A program made the translations under genes and the position numbers. Positions 47,148 through 54,623 of a DNA stretch of 64,000 nt are shown piece by piece. Source of the DNA: Microcystis aeruginosa FD4 (GTDB taxonomy: Bacteria > Cyanobacteriota > Cyanobacteriia > Cyanobacteriales > Microcystaceae). The stretch is from contig NZ_CP046973.1 in the NCBI RefSeq assembly GCF_009792235.1, forward strand, positions 4,216,001 through 4,280,000, given 5' to 3'. Numbering within the stretch: position 1 is the first letter of the stretch; each line of letters opens with the position of its first letter. The notes below the pieces were generated by a model. That model did not search any database. It was not told where the DNA came from and saw nothing but the letters and a program-made list of their open reading frames with translations.

Positions 47148-48416
47148 CTAACTCAACGCTTCAAAATAATCGCGAATTTGCTTACGTCGCTGGGGTTGAC
47201 GCAATTTTTGCAAAGCTTTCAACTCAATTTGTCGCACCCTTTCCCGGGATAATGCCAAAGTGCGACCGATATCACCTAAAGAATAGGATTTACCATCGAG
47301 AAAACCATAGCGCAATTCAATCACTTCTCGTTCACGAGCGGTTAAATCTGCCAATAATTCTCTCATATCTCTTTGCAAAGATTCATAGACAAGATGATTT
47401 TCTGAAGACAGTTCTTCGGTTTCCAAAAGGTCTAACAATTCCGTATCTTTTTCCTTACCTACCTTAATTTCTAAGGAAACCGAACGCGGCACTTTCATCA
47501 ACACTTCCCGCACAGCTTCAGGAGTCAGAGCTAACTCTTGGGCAATTTCCTCTACGGTCGCAGTGCGACCGCGCATTTGCGAGATTTTCCGTTGTGCTTT
47601 CTTAATTCTGTTGAGTTTTTCGGTAATATGAAGCGGTAAGCGAATAATCCGGCTTTGAGTTGCGATCTCGCGTAGCGAGCGCGTTGCGACCGCTCTGGTA
47701 ATTCCTTGACGGATCCACCAGTAGGCATAGGTACTAAAACGATAGCCTTTGGTGGGATCAAATTTCTTGACGGCGCGTTCTAAACCCAGGGTTCCCTCTT
47801 GAATCAAATCCAATAATTCTAAACCGCGATTCTGATATTTTTTGGCCACCGACACCACCAGACGTAAATTGGCCTTGATCATCTGTTCTTTGGCACGGGT
47901 ACCAAGGGCAATAATTTCTTCTAATTCCCCCACTTCTAAGCCCGCTAGGTGCGCCCAATGCTGTTTTCCTGCTTTTAAAGCATTTTTTAACTCAACCACG
48001 GTGATTTGGGCGGTTTTTGCCCAATGTTCTAGGGAGGGACGATGGGCTAATTGAGCGGTTAGCCGATCGCGAACCTCAATTAACTTGACAAATTGCTGTA
48101 CTTGTGCATCACCTTGTTTAACGGCGGTGGCGCATAATTTCAGTAAAGACAGATGACGCTGCACCTGTTGCGCTTGTTCAACTTCCTCGTCCCGTTTGAG
48201 TAGAGGCACTCTGCCAATGTCTTGTAGGTATAAACGCACTAAATCGGTAGTTGTCCCGTTGCTGTGGATTTTTTCGGGACTAGATACTAAATCATCTTCT
48301 AAATCACGGCCGAGAAAATCTTCATCCAGGTCGAGCGAGTTTTCCTTGAATTTTAGGACAGAAAAAGAGGGAGAGATAAATTCAGTTTCGAGCGTCGAGG
48401 AATTAATTGTAGACAT
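47148..48416 (-). CDS. Group 2 RNA polymerase sigma factor (RpoD/SigA family, SigC-like) with an 8-residue insertion
   Basis: A 422-residue primary-like sigma factor directing RNA polymerase to stress or stationary-phase promoters. Region 1.2 is TTTDLVRLYLQDIGRVPLL (56-73), region 2 runs from MIKANLRLVVSVAKKYQNRG to GYRFSTYAYWWIRQGITRA (179-242), region 3 is around IATQSRIIRLPLHITEKLN, and region 4 is LTAREREVIELRYGFLDG and LSRERVRQIE. Residues 243-250 (VATRSLRE) interrupt the normally unbroken TRA-IATQSR and come from a repeat shared with the CAX gene. The insertion is at the junction of the -10-recognition helix and region 3.0, so promoter choice could be altered. The assignment to SigC over SigB/D/E is tentative. 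Confidence 0.9.
   Translation of the reverse strand: MSTINSSTLETEFISPSFSVLKFKENSLDLDEDFLGRDLEDDLVSSPEKIHSNGTTTDLVRLYLQDIGRVPLLKRDEEVEQAQQVQRHLSLLKLCATAVKQGDAQVQQFVKLIEVRDRLTAQLAHRPSLEHWAKTAQITVVELKNALKAGKQHWAHLAGLEVGELEEIIALGTRAKEQMIKANLRLVVSVAKKYQNRGLELLDLIQEGTLGLERAVKKFDPTKGYRFSTYAYWWIRQGITRAVATRSLREIATQSRIIRLPLHITEKLNRIKKAQRKISQMRGRTATVEEIAQELALTPEAVREVLMKVPRSVSLEIKVGKEKDTELLDLLETEELSSENHLVYESLQRDMRELLADLTAREREVIELRYGFLDGKSYSLGDIGRTLALSRERVRQIELKALQKLRQPQRRKQIRDYFEALS
47663..47693. repeat. 31-nt intragenic repeat, copy 2 (in the sigma factor gene)
   Basis: Identical over all 31 bases to 42216-42246, in the same orientation relative to coding and in the same reading frame. Only 24 of the 31 bases need be net insertion, if the edges replaced similar host bases. 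Confidence 0.95.
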
Positions 48417-48649
48417 GGTGGCTTCTCTACGGGCGACTGTGATAGGAATTAGAAACTTCTAAATCGTTCACCGTAGTCATAGCTTTCCCACTTGAGCGAG
48501 GAAATGATGCAGTCGGGAAAAATTTTTTTCTCAAAAGTATTGATCTTTAAACCTAGAAGTTATAGCAAGTCTGGGGTTTACCTTCTTGGCCCAACTTCTC
48601 GAATTAATGATTGATTTAGAAGTAATTTCCCCTACAGTCCTATTCCTAT

Positions 48650-49711
48650 CTATTCCTGATTTTCCAGATAATTACGGATTTGTTCTAGTTTAGCCAGGGC
48701 TTTTCCTGACTGTAAAGATTTTTGTGCTTGCTGGAAACCCGTGGGTAGATCTGGCGCAATTCCACAGCGCCAAAGATAAAAACCACCGTTAAAAATTGCC
48801 GCATCGGTTAATTGATTATTTTCTCCGGCTAATAAACCCTTTAATTTAGCGGTGAGCATCTCTAAAGATTCGAGGGGATAATCCGCGGGACAGAAGCCAT
48901 AATCGCGAGGATTTAGGAAAAATCGCTGAAAGGAAGGTGTATCGGCGGGATTTCCCAGACCAATAATCGCCGTCCGATTACAGGCTAAATCACAACTACC
49001 CTCTAATCCTTTCACGGTGGTGAAATGAGAGATATTTCTCAGGGCAAAAGTTTCGCGAAAACGATCCTCGGTGGGGGGGTGAACAAAACCCGATATCTGA
49101 TGAATATTACCGACAAAAGGCGACCACATTAACTCTACCGTGGCCATGGGCGGACGTTTACCGATTTGCTCGCGATAGGTAACAAAATTCTGTAATAGGG
49201 GAAAATGGCGCGGAATATAGAAAAAAGTCAATCCTGTGGTGATTAAACAGTCTTTAACTGCTGCTAAGGATAATTGACTAAAATCTGCTCCTAATTGCTG
49301 CCAGATTTCCCTCAGGGAAATACCGTATTTAGTTGGCATTCGATCGCCCCCGTGCAGGACTACAGGAATCCCCGCCAACCCTAAAATTAAAGTGGTGATC
49401 GGAGTAACCGGGGCAGTGCGAGAGCGTCCATCGTAGGGATTGCCCAAAATAGCGATCGGATGCTGAAAAGAGGCTGATTCTAGGGTTATTTGCGGTCCAA
49501 GCTCGGCGTAGGCATCAAGCATTCCCGCTAACTCATCGCTGGTGGGGCGTTTAATGCGATGGGCAATCATAAAAGCACCGATTTGGGCCGGGGTTGCCTC
49601 TTGGGTTAACATCATCTTGGTGGCCATCGCCGCTTCAGGACGGGTTAAATTTCTGCCCGTATGGGTGCCACTACCGATCGCTTTTAATAATTCTCGAAAA
49701 GTATCGCTCAT
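48650..49711 (-). CDS. Anthranilate phosphoribosyltransferase-like protein (TrpD2-type)
   Basis: 353 residues of the glycosyltransferase family 3 fold. The N-terminal helical domain (LTRPEAAMATKMML, ATPAQIGAFMIAHRIKRPTS) is TrpD-like. The core reads LHGGDRMPTKYGISLREIWQ, where true TrpD has HGN-x-(S/A)-x-TSGSAD. Missing classical substrate residues point to a TrpD2/YbiB-like paralogue, some of which bind nucleic acid, and not to tryptophan synthesis. It lies 43 bases downstream of the LysR gene on the same strand. Confidence 0.82.
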   Translation of the reverse strand: MSDTFRELLKAIGSGTHTGRNLTRPEAAMATKMMLTQEATPAQIGAFMIAHRIKRPTSDELAGMLDAYAELGPQITLESASFQHPIAILGNPYDGRSRTAPVTPITTLILGLAGIPVVLHGGDRMPTKYGISLREIWQQLGADFSQLSLAAVKDCLITTGLTFFYIPRHFPLLQNFVTYREQIGKRPPMATVELMWSPFVGNIHQISGFVHPPTEDRFRETFALRNISHFTTVKGLEGSCDLACNRTAIIGLGNPADTPSFQRFFLNPRDYGFCPADYPLESLEMLTAKLKGLLAGENNQLTDAAIFNGGFYLWRCGIAPDLPTGFQQAQKSLQSGKALAKLEQIRNYLENQE

Positions 49712-49754
49712 CTCAAGGAAGAAAATAAAGAGTAAATGGGATTGATGGGGATTG

Positions 49755-50726
49755 CTAAGGCTGGACAGGTGGATTTTCTAAGCTTTTAACCACACTTTGC
49801 TTCATTTGCCGCACTAATTGACAAAAATGAGCGATCGGTGGTATCTGTAGGCGATCGCTAGTGGTGACGAGGACTACCTGACGGGTGAGACGATGACTAA
49901 ATTTACCATTGTTAAGATGGGGATTTTCACTACTAGGGGAAGCAAGAGGACGAATGGCGAGGGTGGCATCGCTACGGGCTTCCATCAGGGCAGATTGGGG
50001 CAGCAGAGCGATAATATTACCCTGACGCACCACACCGCGAAAAGCATCAAGGGTGTTTAATTCCATGACAGTTTTCAGCTGGGCATCCTGACGGGAAAAC
50101 CATTCTTGTACTAATCTTTGCATTCCGTAGCCGTCTTTGAAAACCACTTGCGGATAGGGGATTAATTCTGACCATGGCACTTCTTGGTATTGGGCGAGGG
50201 GATGATTAGCGGCCATGAGAATTTCGATCGCTTCTTGGTATAATACCTCAACCACCATCTCCGGGCTAGAGGTGAGAAAACGATTATTCATGACCAACGC
50301 CACATCTACTAAACCATCCCGCAGCACTTTTAAAGCGCGATCGCTGCCTAGGGCTGTAACTCTTAACTGAACTTCTGGGTATTCAGCACAAAATTTCGGC
50401 AAAATCGGCGGTAAATAGTGGGCGCACACGGAATGAATGGCCGCCACACACAACTCTGGCTGTTTTCCTGCCTGTAGGTCAGTGATTTCCTCGTGAACAT
50501 TCGTCCATTCTTGACAAATCCGTTTCGCCCGGGGCAGTAATTTCTCCCCGGCAATGGTTAACTTCGCTTGGGCGGTGCGATGGAAAAGAGGTAAGCCCAA
50601 ATCGGTTTCTAGGGATTGAATCTGGCGGCTGATAGTCGATTGGGTGACTCCACACTGGCGCGCGGCTTGACCGAAATTGCCCGTATCGGCTACGGCTAAA
50701 AAGGCTTGCAACTGCTCGATCCGCAT
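49755..50726 (-). CDS. ntcB: LysR-family transcriptional regulator, NtcB-like
   Basis: 323 residues. The winged helix-turn-helix is MRIEQLQAFLAVADTGNFGQ and onward through VTQSTISRQIQSLE (1-40). The effector domain reads ELCVAAIHSVCAHYLPPILP and VTALGSDRALKVLRDGLVDV, which closely recalls NtcB, the nitrite-responsive activator of nitrate assimilation genes in cyanobacteria, and is unlike RbcR/CmpR/NdhR starts. The name is from memory of family sequences. No nir/nrt genes are in this window. It may be cotranscribed with the TrpD2-like gene. Confidence 0.8.
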   Translation of the reverse strand: MRIEQLQAFLAVADTGNFGQAARQCGVTQSTISRQIQSLETDLGLPLFHRTAQAKLTIAGEKLLPRAKRICQEWTNVHEEITDLQAGKQPELCVAAIHSVCAHYLPPILPKFCAEYPEVQLRVTALGSDRALKVLRDGLVDVALVMNNRFLTSSPEMVVEVLYQEAIEILMAANHPLAQYQEVPWSELIPYPQVVFKDGYGMQRLVQEWFSRQDAQLKTVMELNTLDAFRGVVRQGNIIALLPQSALMEARSDATLAIRPLASPSSENPHLNNGKFSHRLTRQVVLVTTSDRLQIPPIAHFCQLVRQMKQSVVKSLENPPVQP

Positions 50727-50813
50727 TCTTTCTCGTTTTAATTACATTCCCTCATGACTTTATGACAATAACGAATTTTGTTCTGACTTTTGGTAGAAAT
50801 TGCTACCGTTTTC

Positions 50814-50848
50814 TCAGTTATCAGTTATCAGTTATCAGTTATCAGTTA
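50814..50848. repeat. Five tandem TCAGTTA heptamers
   Basis: Five exact copies of TCAGTTA, the complement-strand form of the TAACTGA unit seen before opcA, in the gap between the LysR gene and proA. Confidence 0.9.
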
Positions 50849-50894
50849 TTAGGTATCAGATGTGAGTTTTCAGTTCACTGTTCACTGAAAAAAA

Positions 50895-52142
50895 CTAGCC
50901 CTGCACTACCTGTTTAAGGGTGGTAAAGGTTTCTAGGTTGATTAACCCCCGGCGCTGGCCTTTTTGGTTGGAAATGCCCAAAAATACCGATTCTCCCTGT
51001 TTGGGATTGCGATCAAATCGGGGTGAAGAATTGATATAAACTAAAGCACTATCGGACTCCATGGCGAATTGACGACTTTCTCGATAGGATTCGGTGACAA
51101 TACAATCGGCATGACCGCTACTATACTTATTAATCCAAGCGATCGCATCAGTGAGGGTATCCACTAACCTAAAGGCCAGCGTTTTTTCTAAATAGGGTCT
51201 TTGCCAATCATTATCGGTAGCAATGGTTAAATGTTCCGGAAAATCCGCCGCTAATCGGGTATCTCCCCGCAATTTAAAGCCTTTTTCCTGCAAACTTTTA
51301 AACAAACGACTTAAAGTCGAAGAATTCTGATGGGGACTAATTAAAACTTTTTCGATCGCGTTAACCGGATCGGGTATACTGCCATGACTATCGATAATTA
51401 CCTGACGAGCTAACTCCAAATCGCCACTAGGAGACCAATACAAATAACAGTTTCCCATGGCCCCACGCAAAACGGGAACCGTGGCCAATTGACTCACCTG
51501 ACCGATTAAACTAGGCCGACCGTAGGGAATAATCAAATTAACATAATTTTCCTGCGTCAGCAACTCCTCTAGGGAGGGACTAGAATCACAGGGTAAACCA
51601 CTGACACAATCCACCGGTAAACCCACATCTTCCAATGCTTCTTGGATAATTTCCGTAATCACCCCATCGGAATGACTAGAGGCATTGGAACCGCGAATAA
51701 TCAAACTGTTGCCACTTTTCAGGGAAAATCCTGCCGCTACCATTGCTAATTCCGGAAAACCTTCATAGACGAAGGCAATCACTCCTAAAGGCATCCTTTG
51801 GCAATAGGTTTGGGAAGGATTGAGTTGATAGGCCGCGTTAATTACCTGTTGCAGCGGATCCGATGCTTCCGCTAGTTGTTGCAATACCTCCACCGTCGTC
51901 TCTAAACGTTCGGGAGTTAACCGTAACCAGCGAATCATTTGTTCTGAGACGGCCATCTCTCGACTGACTTCTAAATCGAGGGTATTGGCTTCTAAAATGC
52001 GATCAAAGCCCGTTTTAATGCCATTAGCGATCGCAATTACCCCGCGATTTCTTTCGTTGCCATTAAATTGACCTAGAGCCAGAAAAGCATTGTATGCTTG
52101 CTTAAAGATCGTCAGGGGGGGGGTGGAGGAACTTTCGATCAT
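50895..52142 (-). CDS. proA: Gamma-glutamyl phosphate reductase (ProA family)
   Basis: 415 residues; reduces gamma-glutamyl phosphate to glutamate-5-semialdehyde with NADPH in proline synthesis. The nucleophile is C232 in GAMGNCYLYW, matching the GxCHxY-type motif. The substrate/cofactor region LKSGNSLIIRGSNASSHSD is present, and ALVYINSSPRFDRNP near the end corresponds to the family's NASTRF-x-DG segment. The usual YEARPN motif reads YEGFPE, so this may be the divergent second ProA that some cyanobacteria carry. Codons 7-10 run through a nine-C tract, a slippage-prone site just after the start. Confidence 0.85.
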   Translation of the reverse strand: MIESSSTPPLTIFKQAYNAFLALGQFNGNERNRGVIAIANGIKTGFDRILEANTLDLEVSREMAVSEQMIRWLRLTPERLETTVEVLQQLAEASDPLQQVINAAYQLNPSQTYCQRMPLGVIAFVYEGFPELAMVAAGFSLKSGNSLIIRGSNASSHSDGVITEIIQEALEDVGLPVDCVSGLPCDSSPSLEELLTQENYVNLIIPYGRPSLIGQVSQLATVPVLRGAMGNCYLYWSPSGDLELARQVIIDSHGSIPDPVNAIEKVLISPHQNSSTLSRLFKSLQEKGFKLRGDTRLAADFPEHLTIATDNDWQRPYLEKTLAFRLVDTLTDAIAWINKYSSGHADCIVTESYRESRQFAMESDSALVYINSSPRFDRNPKQGESVFLGISNQKGQRRGLINLETFTTLKQVVQG

Positions 52143-52152
52143 AGATTCTTGT

Positions 52153-52560
52153 CTAGCGTCGATAGGCTAACCAAAAGATTAACGCGGGCAAAATAACTAA
52201 TAGCATAACTAGAATTGCCCCAAAAATCACGCTTACCCCCGGCGGTGATTTTAAAATTAAGGGTAGCCAGACGATCGATAATAACAGAATTATCCCCACC
52301 ATCAGGGGTAATACCTCTTGTCCAAGGCGCTGATTGGTACTCACCCAACGAAATCCCGTCCAGCGCCAAGTGCGTTTATAGGGATAGTGGGGAGCTAATT
52401 GTTCGATAATTTGACCGTTTTCCTGTAGCACAAATATTTGTTGACAGCGATCGCAGCCAAAGGCATCGGTCAATAAAATTGGGCATAATGTCCCTTTCCG
52501 ACGACAGGGACAGGGATAGTCTTGGTGTTGGTCGATTTTGGTGTATTTATGCGGTCGCAC
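52153..52560 (-). CDS. Small membrane protein with N-terminal zinc-ribbon-like cysteines
   Basis: 135 residues, starting from GTG at 52560. The N-terminus carries CPCRRKGTLCP and CDRCQQIF, a possible treble-clef or ribbon, followed by GQIIEQLAPHYPYKRTWRWTG. The C-terminal half has two hydrophobic spans (VLPLMVGIILLLSIVWLPLI, about 80-99, and FGAILVMLLVILPALIFWLA, about 112-131). I do not recognise a named family. It is only 10 bases upstream of proA, so the two are probably cotranscribed. Confidence 0.72.
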   Translation of the reverse strand: MRPHKYTKIDQHQDYPCPCRRKGTLCPILLTDAFGCDRCQQIFVLQENGQIIEQLAPHYPYKRTWRWTGFRWVSTNQRLGQEVLPLMVGIILLLSIVWLPLILKSPPGVSVIFGAILVMLLVILPALIFWLAYRR

Positions 52561-52734
52561 AAGCTAAATTTTTGTTTATAAACGGTTGTTTTTAGTCGCT
52601 CGTGAGAAAGAATAGCTAAGGGATTCAATGGTTGCCCAAAATCCTCAACCCCATTACTCACGGGTAATTCCCATCTTAAGGGATATCCCTAAATTATTCC
52701 TACTAATCTTAAGAGCTATTTTAAGATTTTTCTA

Positions 52735-52806
52735 AGCGGGCAACGCGATTCGAACGCGCGACATTCACCTTGGCAAGGTGACGCTCTACCACTGAGCTAT
52801 GCCCGC
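52735..52806 (-). tRNA. tRNA-Gly (GCC anticodon)
   Basis: On the minus strand: acceptor GCGGGCA / TGCCCGC, D-arm GCTC-AGTGGTA-GAGC, anticodon loop TTGCCAA (GCC), and T-arm loop TTCGAAT. All stems pair. 72 bases, no encoded CCA. Confidence 0.97.
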
Positions 52807-52877
52807 AAGCCGTTTTTTTACACTTCCCTAAGTGTGCCAAATCTCAGACCATTTGTCAAGTGGTTTGGAGCATTTTT

Positions 52878-53198
52878 TTACAATGATTCATCTTCTGGCA
52901 AATCCCCCAAACCGGTAATAGCTTCGAGAACCACTTCTATCTTAGCCTGTAGTCGGTTGAACTGATGTTCCAAGCGATCAAAGCGCTTGTCAATGGCGGC
53001 GAATTTTTCATCCACTGCGGCGAATTTTTCATCCACTGCGGCGAATTTTTCATCTATATGCCGTTCCATAGCGTCAAAAGCTTCCGTAATCCGCCCCTCT
53101 GGTTCTAAATCTAATTCCAGAGTCTTGATTCTCTCGACAGCGTTGACTAATTGCCGTCTGAGTTGGTTAATATATTTGTTCTGTTCAGCTTCGCTCAT
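52878..53198 (-). CDS. Coiled-coil protein with DNA-level heptad repeats
   Basis: 106 residues, nearly all helical and charged. DEKFAAV occurs twice followed by DEKFAAI (about residues 49-69), then DKRFDRLEHQFNRLQAKI, giving a long coiled coil. The heptads are coded by 21-base tandem repeats (52999-53061). Cyanobacteria have many such short coiled-coil proteins of unknown function. It probably forms dimers or a scaffold; no partner is visible. Confidence 0.72.
   Translation of the reverse strand: MSEAEQNKYINQLRRQLVNAVERIKTLELDLEPEGRITEAFDAMERHIDEKFAAVDEKFAAVDEKFAAIDKRFDRLEHQFNRLQAKIEVVLEAITGLGDLPEDESL
52999..53061. repeat. 21-bp tandem repeats coding for heptads
   Basis: Three units of GCGAATTTTTCATCCACTGCG, the third diverging after CATC. 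Unit length is a multiple of three, so copy-number change would add or remove whole coiled-coil heptads. Confidence 0.9.
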
Positions 53199-53255
53199 TA
53201 GTGGAACTCTTGGGGAGTGGGGACAACTAAAATCCTAAATGCTGGGGGAATTTTG

Positions 53256-53801
53256 TTAGCCTTCTATCAGTGCCTGTTGGGGATTATTTTGCAATAATTC
53301 TAGGGGTTTATTTTCATCCCGGGGGCGCAATTGACGCATGAGACTAGCCATTTCTAGGGCAGATAGGCCATAATTCCAGCCCAAATTACTTTTAATACCG
53401 GCCCGTTCGAGGGCCTGTTGTAGAGTATCAGTGGTGAGAATACCGAAGACAACGGGAACACCTGTCTGAAAAGCGGCCGCGGCAATGCCTTTAGCAGCCT
53501 CGGCAGCAACGTAGTCAAAATGGGGCGTTTGGCCGCGAATAATTGCCCCTAGACAAATAACGGCATCGTAACGGTGGGAAAGGGCGACTTGACGGGCTAC
53601 CATTGGCACTTCAAAGCTACCGGGTACCCAGATATAATCCACTTGCGTGCCATCGGGATTGACATCAACCCCGTGACGCTTGAGACAGTCTTGACAGCCT
53701 GATAACAGTTTATCAGTGACGAGATCGTTAAAACGACCAATCACGATCGCAAAGTGCCAAGAGGATATATCCTCGGTAAAATTTCCCTCAAAAACAGTCA
53801 T
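53256..53801 (-). CDS. ribH: 6,7-dimethyl-8-ribityllumazine synthase
   Basis: Condenses 5-amino-6-ribitylamino-uracil with dihydroxybutanone phosphate in riboflavin synthesis. The true start is ATG 53801 (MTVFEGNFTEDISSWHFAIV). 181 residues with IVIGRFNDLVTDKLLSG, VPGSFEVPMVARQVA, CLGAIIRGQTPHFDYVAAEA (active-site His) and VVFGILTTDTLQQALERAG. A 306-codon open frame continues upstream, but its extra LPHFPTSP repeats come from reading the 8-base minisatellite and are surely not protein. Confidence 0.94.
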   Translation of the reverse strand: MTVFEGNFTEDISSWHFAIVIGRFNDLVTDKLLSGCQDCLKRHGVDVNPDGTQVDYIWVPGSFEVPMVARQVALSHRYDAVICLGAIIRGQTPHFDYVAAEAAKGIAAAAFQTGVPVVFGILTTDTLQQALERAGIKSNLGWNYGLSALEMASLMRQLRPRDENKPLELLQNNPQQALIEG

Positions 53802-53841
53802 AGGTAGAAGGGGATAGGAGTGGGAATTATGAATTATGAAT

Positions 53842-54140
53842 TGGGGAGTGGGGAAGTGGGGAGTGGGGAAGTGGGGAAGTGGGGAAGTGGGGAAGTGGGG
53901 AAGTGGGGAAGTGGGGAAGTGGGGAAGTGGGGAAGTGGGGAAGTGGGGAAGTGGGGAAGTGGGGAAGTGGGGAAGTGGGGAAGTGGGGAAGTGGGGAATT
54001 GGGGAGTGGGGAAGTGGGGAGTGGGGAAGTGGGGAAGTGGGGAAGTGGGGAGTGGGGAAGTGGGGAGTGGGGAAGTGGGGAAGTGGGGAAGTGGGGAAGT
54101 GGGGAAGTGGGGAAGTGGGGAAGTGGGGAAGTGGGGGAAG
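53842..54140. repeat. 8-bp G-run minisatellite (GTGGGGAA)n upstream of ribH
   Basis: About 36 tandem copies of GTGGGGAA with scattered 7-base GTGGGGA variants over 299 bases. All frames are open on both strands because 8 is not a multiple of 3, producing spurious ORFs. The plus strand has a GGGG run every 7-8 bases, an extreme G-quadruplex pattern. It begins 41 bases upstream of the ribH start codon. Confidence 0.95.
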
Positions 54141-54225
54141 TTGTCTCATCACCCTATCACCCCAAAACCCTATCACCCTATCTTCTCCTAACTCCTGACT
54201 CCTGACTCCTAACTCCTGCTCAAGA

Positions 54226-54414
54226 CTAAATCACTAAAAAGTTTAAAATAGCGACGGCAACTACTAAAATCGCCCAAATTGCCGAACCCACATAGAGAAG
54301 GGGTTTCGATTGGTCCCAGTTTTGGGGGGAAGCATAGGCAACGGGGACACCAATCACCATCAACAAGGAAAATAAAACTAGGGCAATGAGAAAAAATTGA
54401 AAGACAATAGACAT
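54226..54414 (-). CDS. psbZ: Photosystem II protein PsbZ (Ycf9)
   Basis: 62 residues, the standard length, with two membrane helices (MSIVFQFFLIALVLFSLLMV and VGSAIWAILVVAVAILNFLV) joined by a loop containing PVAYASPQNWDQSKPLLY, which is diagnostic of PsbZ. It stabilises photosystem II and its antenna in the thylakoid membrane. AGGAGA lies 8 bases before the ATG at 54414. It proves the photosynthetic host. Confidence 0.96.
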   Translation of the reverse strand: MSIVFQFFLIALVLFSLLMVIGVPVAYASPQNWDQSKPLLYVGSAIWAILVVAVAILNFLVI

Positions 54415-54540
54415 GATTGGGTTCTCCTAAAACAGTTGATATTAGATAATTCTCCCTGATAGTACCCTACCAAATTTTGTTACTTAATGGAAATAAGAGA
54501 TAGGGATTAGGGGATAGGGGATAGGTGGTGGGGAAATCGG

Positions 54541-54617
54541 GAAATTCAACTAATGCCCCAAAACCCTAAAACCCCAAAACCCCCAACCCCTAACCCCCAA
54601 CCCCTAAAACCCCAAAA
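54541..54617. repeat. C-rich telomere-like simple repeat
   Basis: Irregular CCCCAAAACCC / CCCCTAACCC units just before the start codon at 54624. The minus strand is a run of GGGGTTTTGGGG-like units able to form G-quadruplexes. It leaves little room for a normal ribosome site (AAAAAGAACT precedes the ATG). Confidence 0.85.
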
Positions 54618-54623
54618 AGAACT

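Noticed and set aside
53820..54205. Three overlapping plus-strand ORFs rich in GSGEVGKW and the 306-residue ribH start
   Set aside because: They are translations of an 8-base tandem repeat that is open in all frames; no ribosome sites or conservation are expected.
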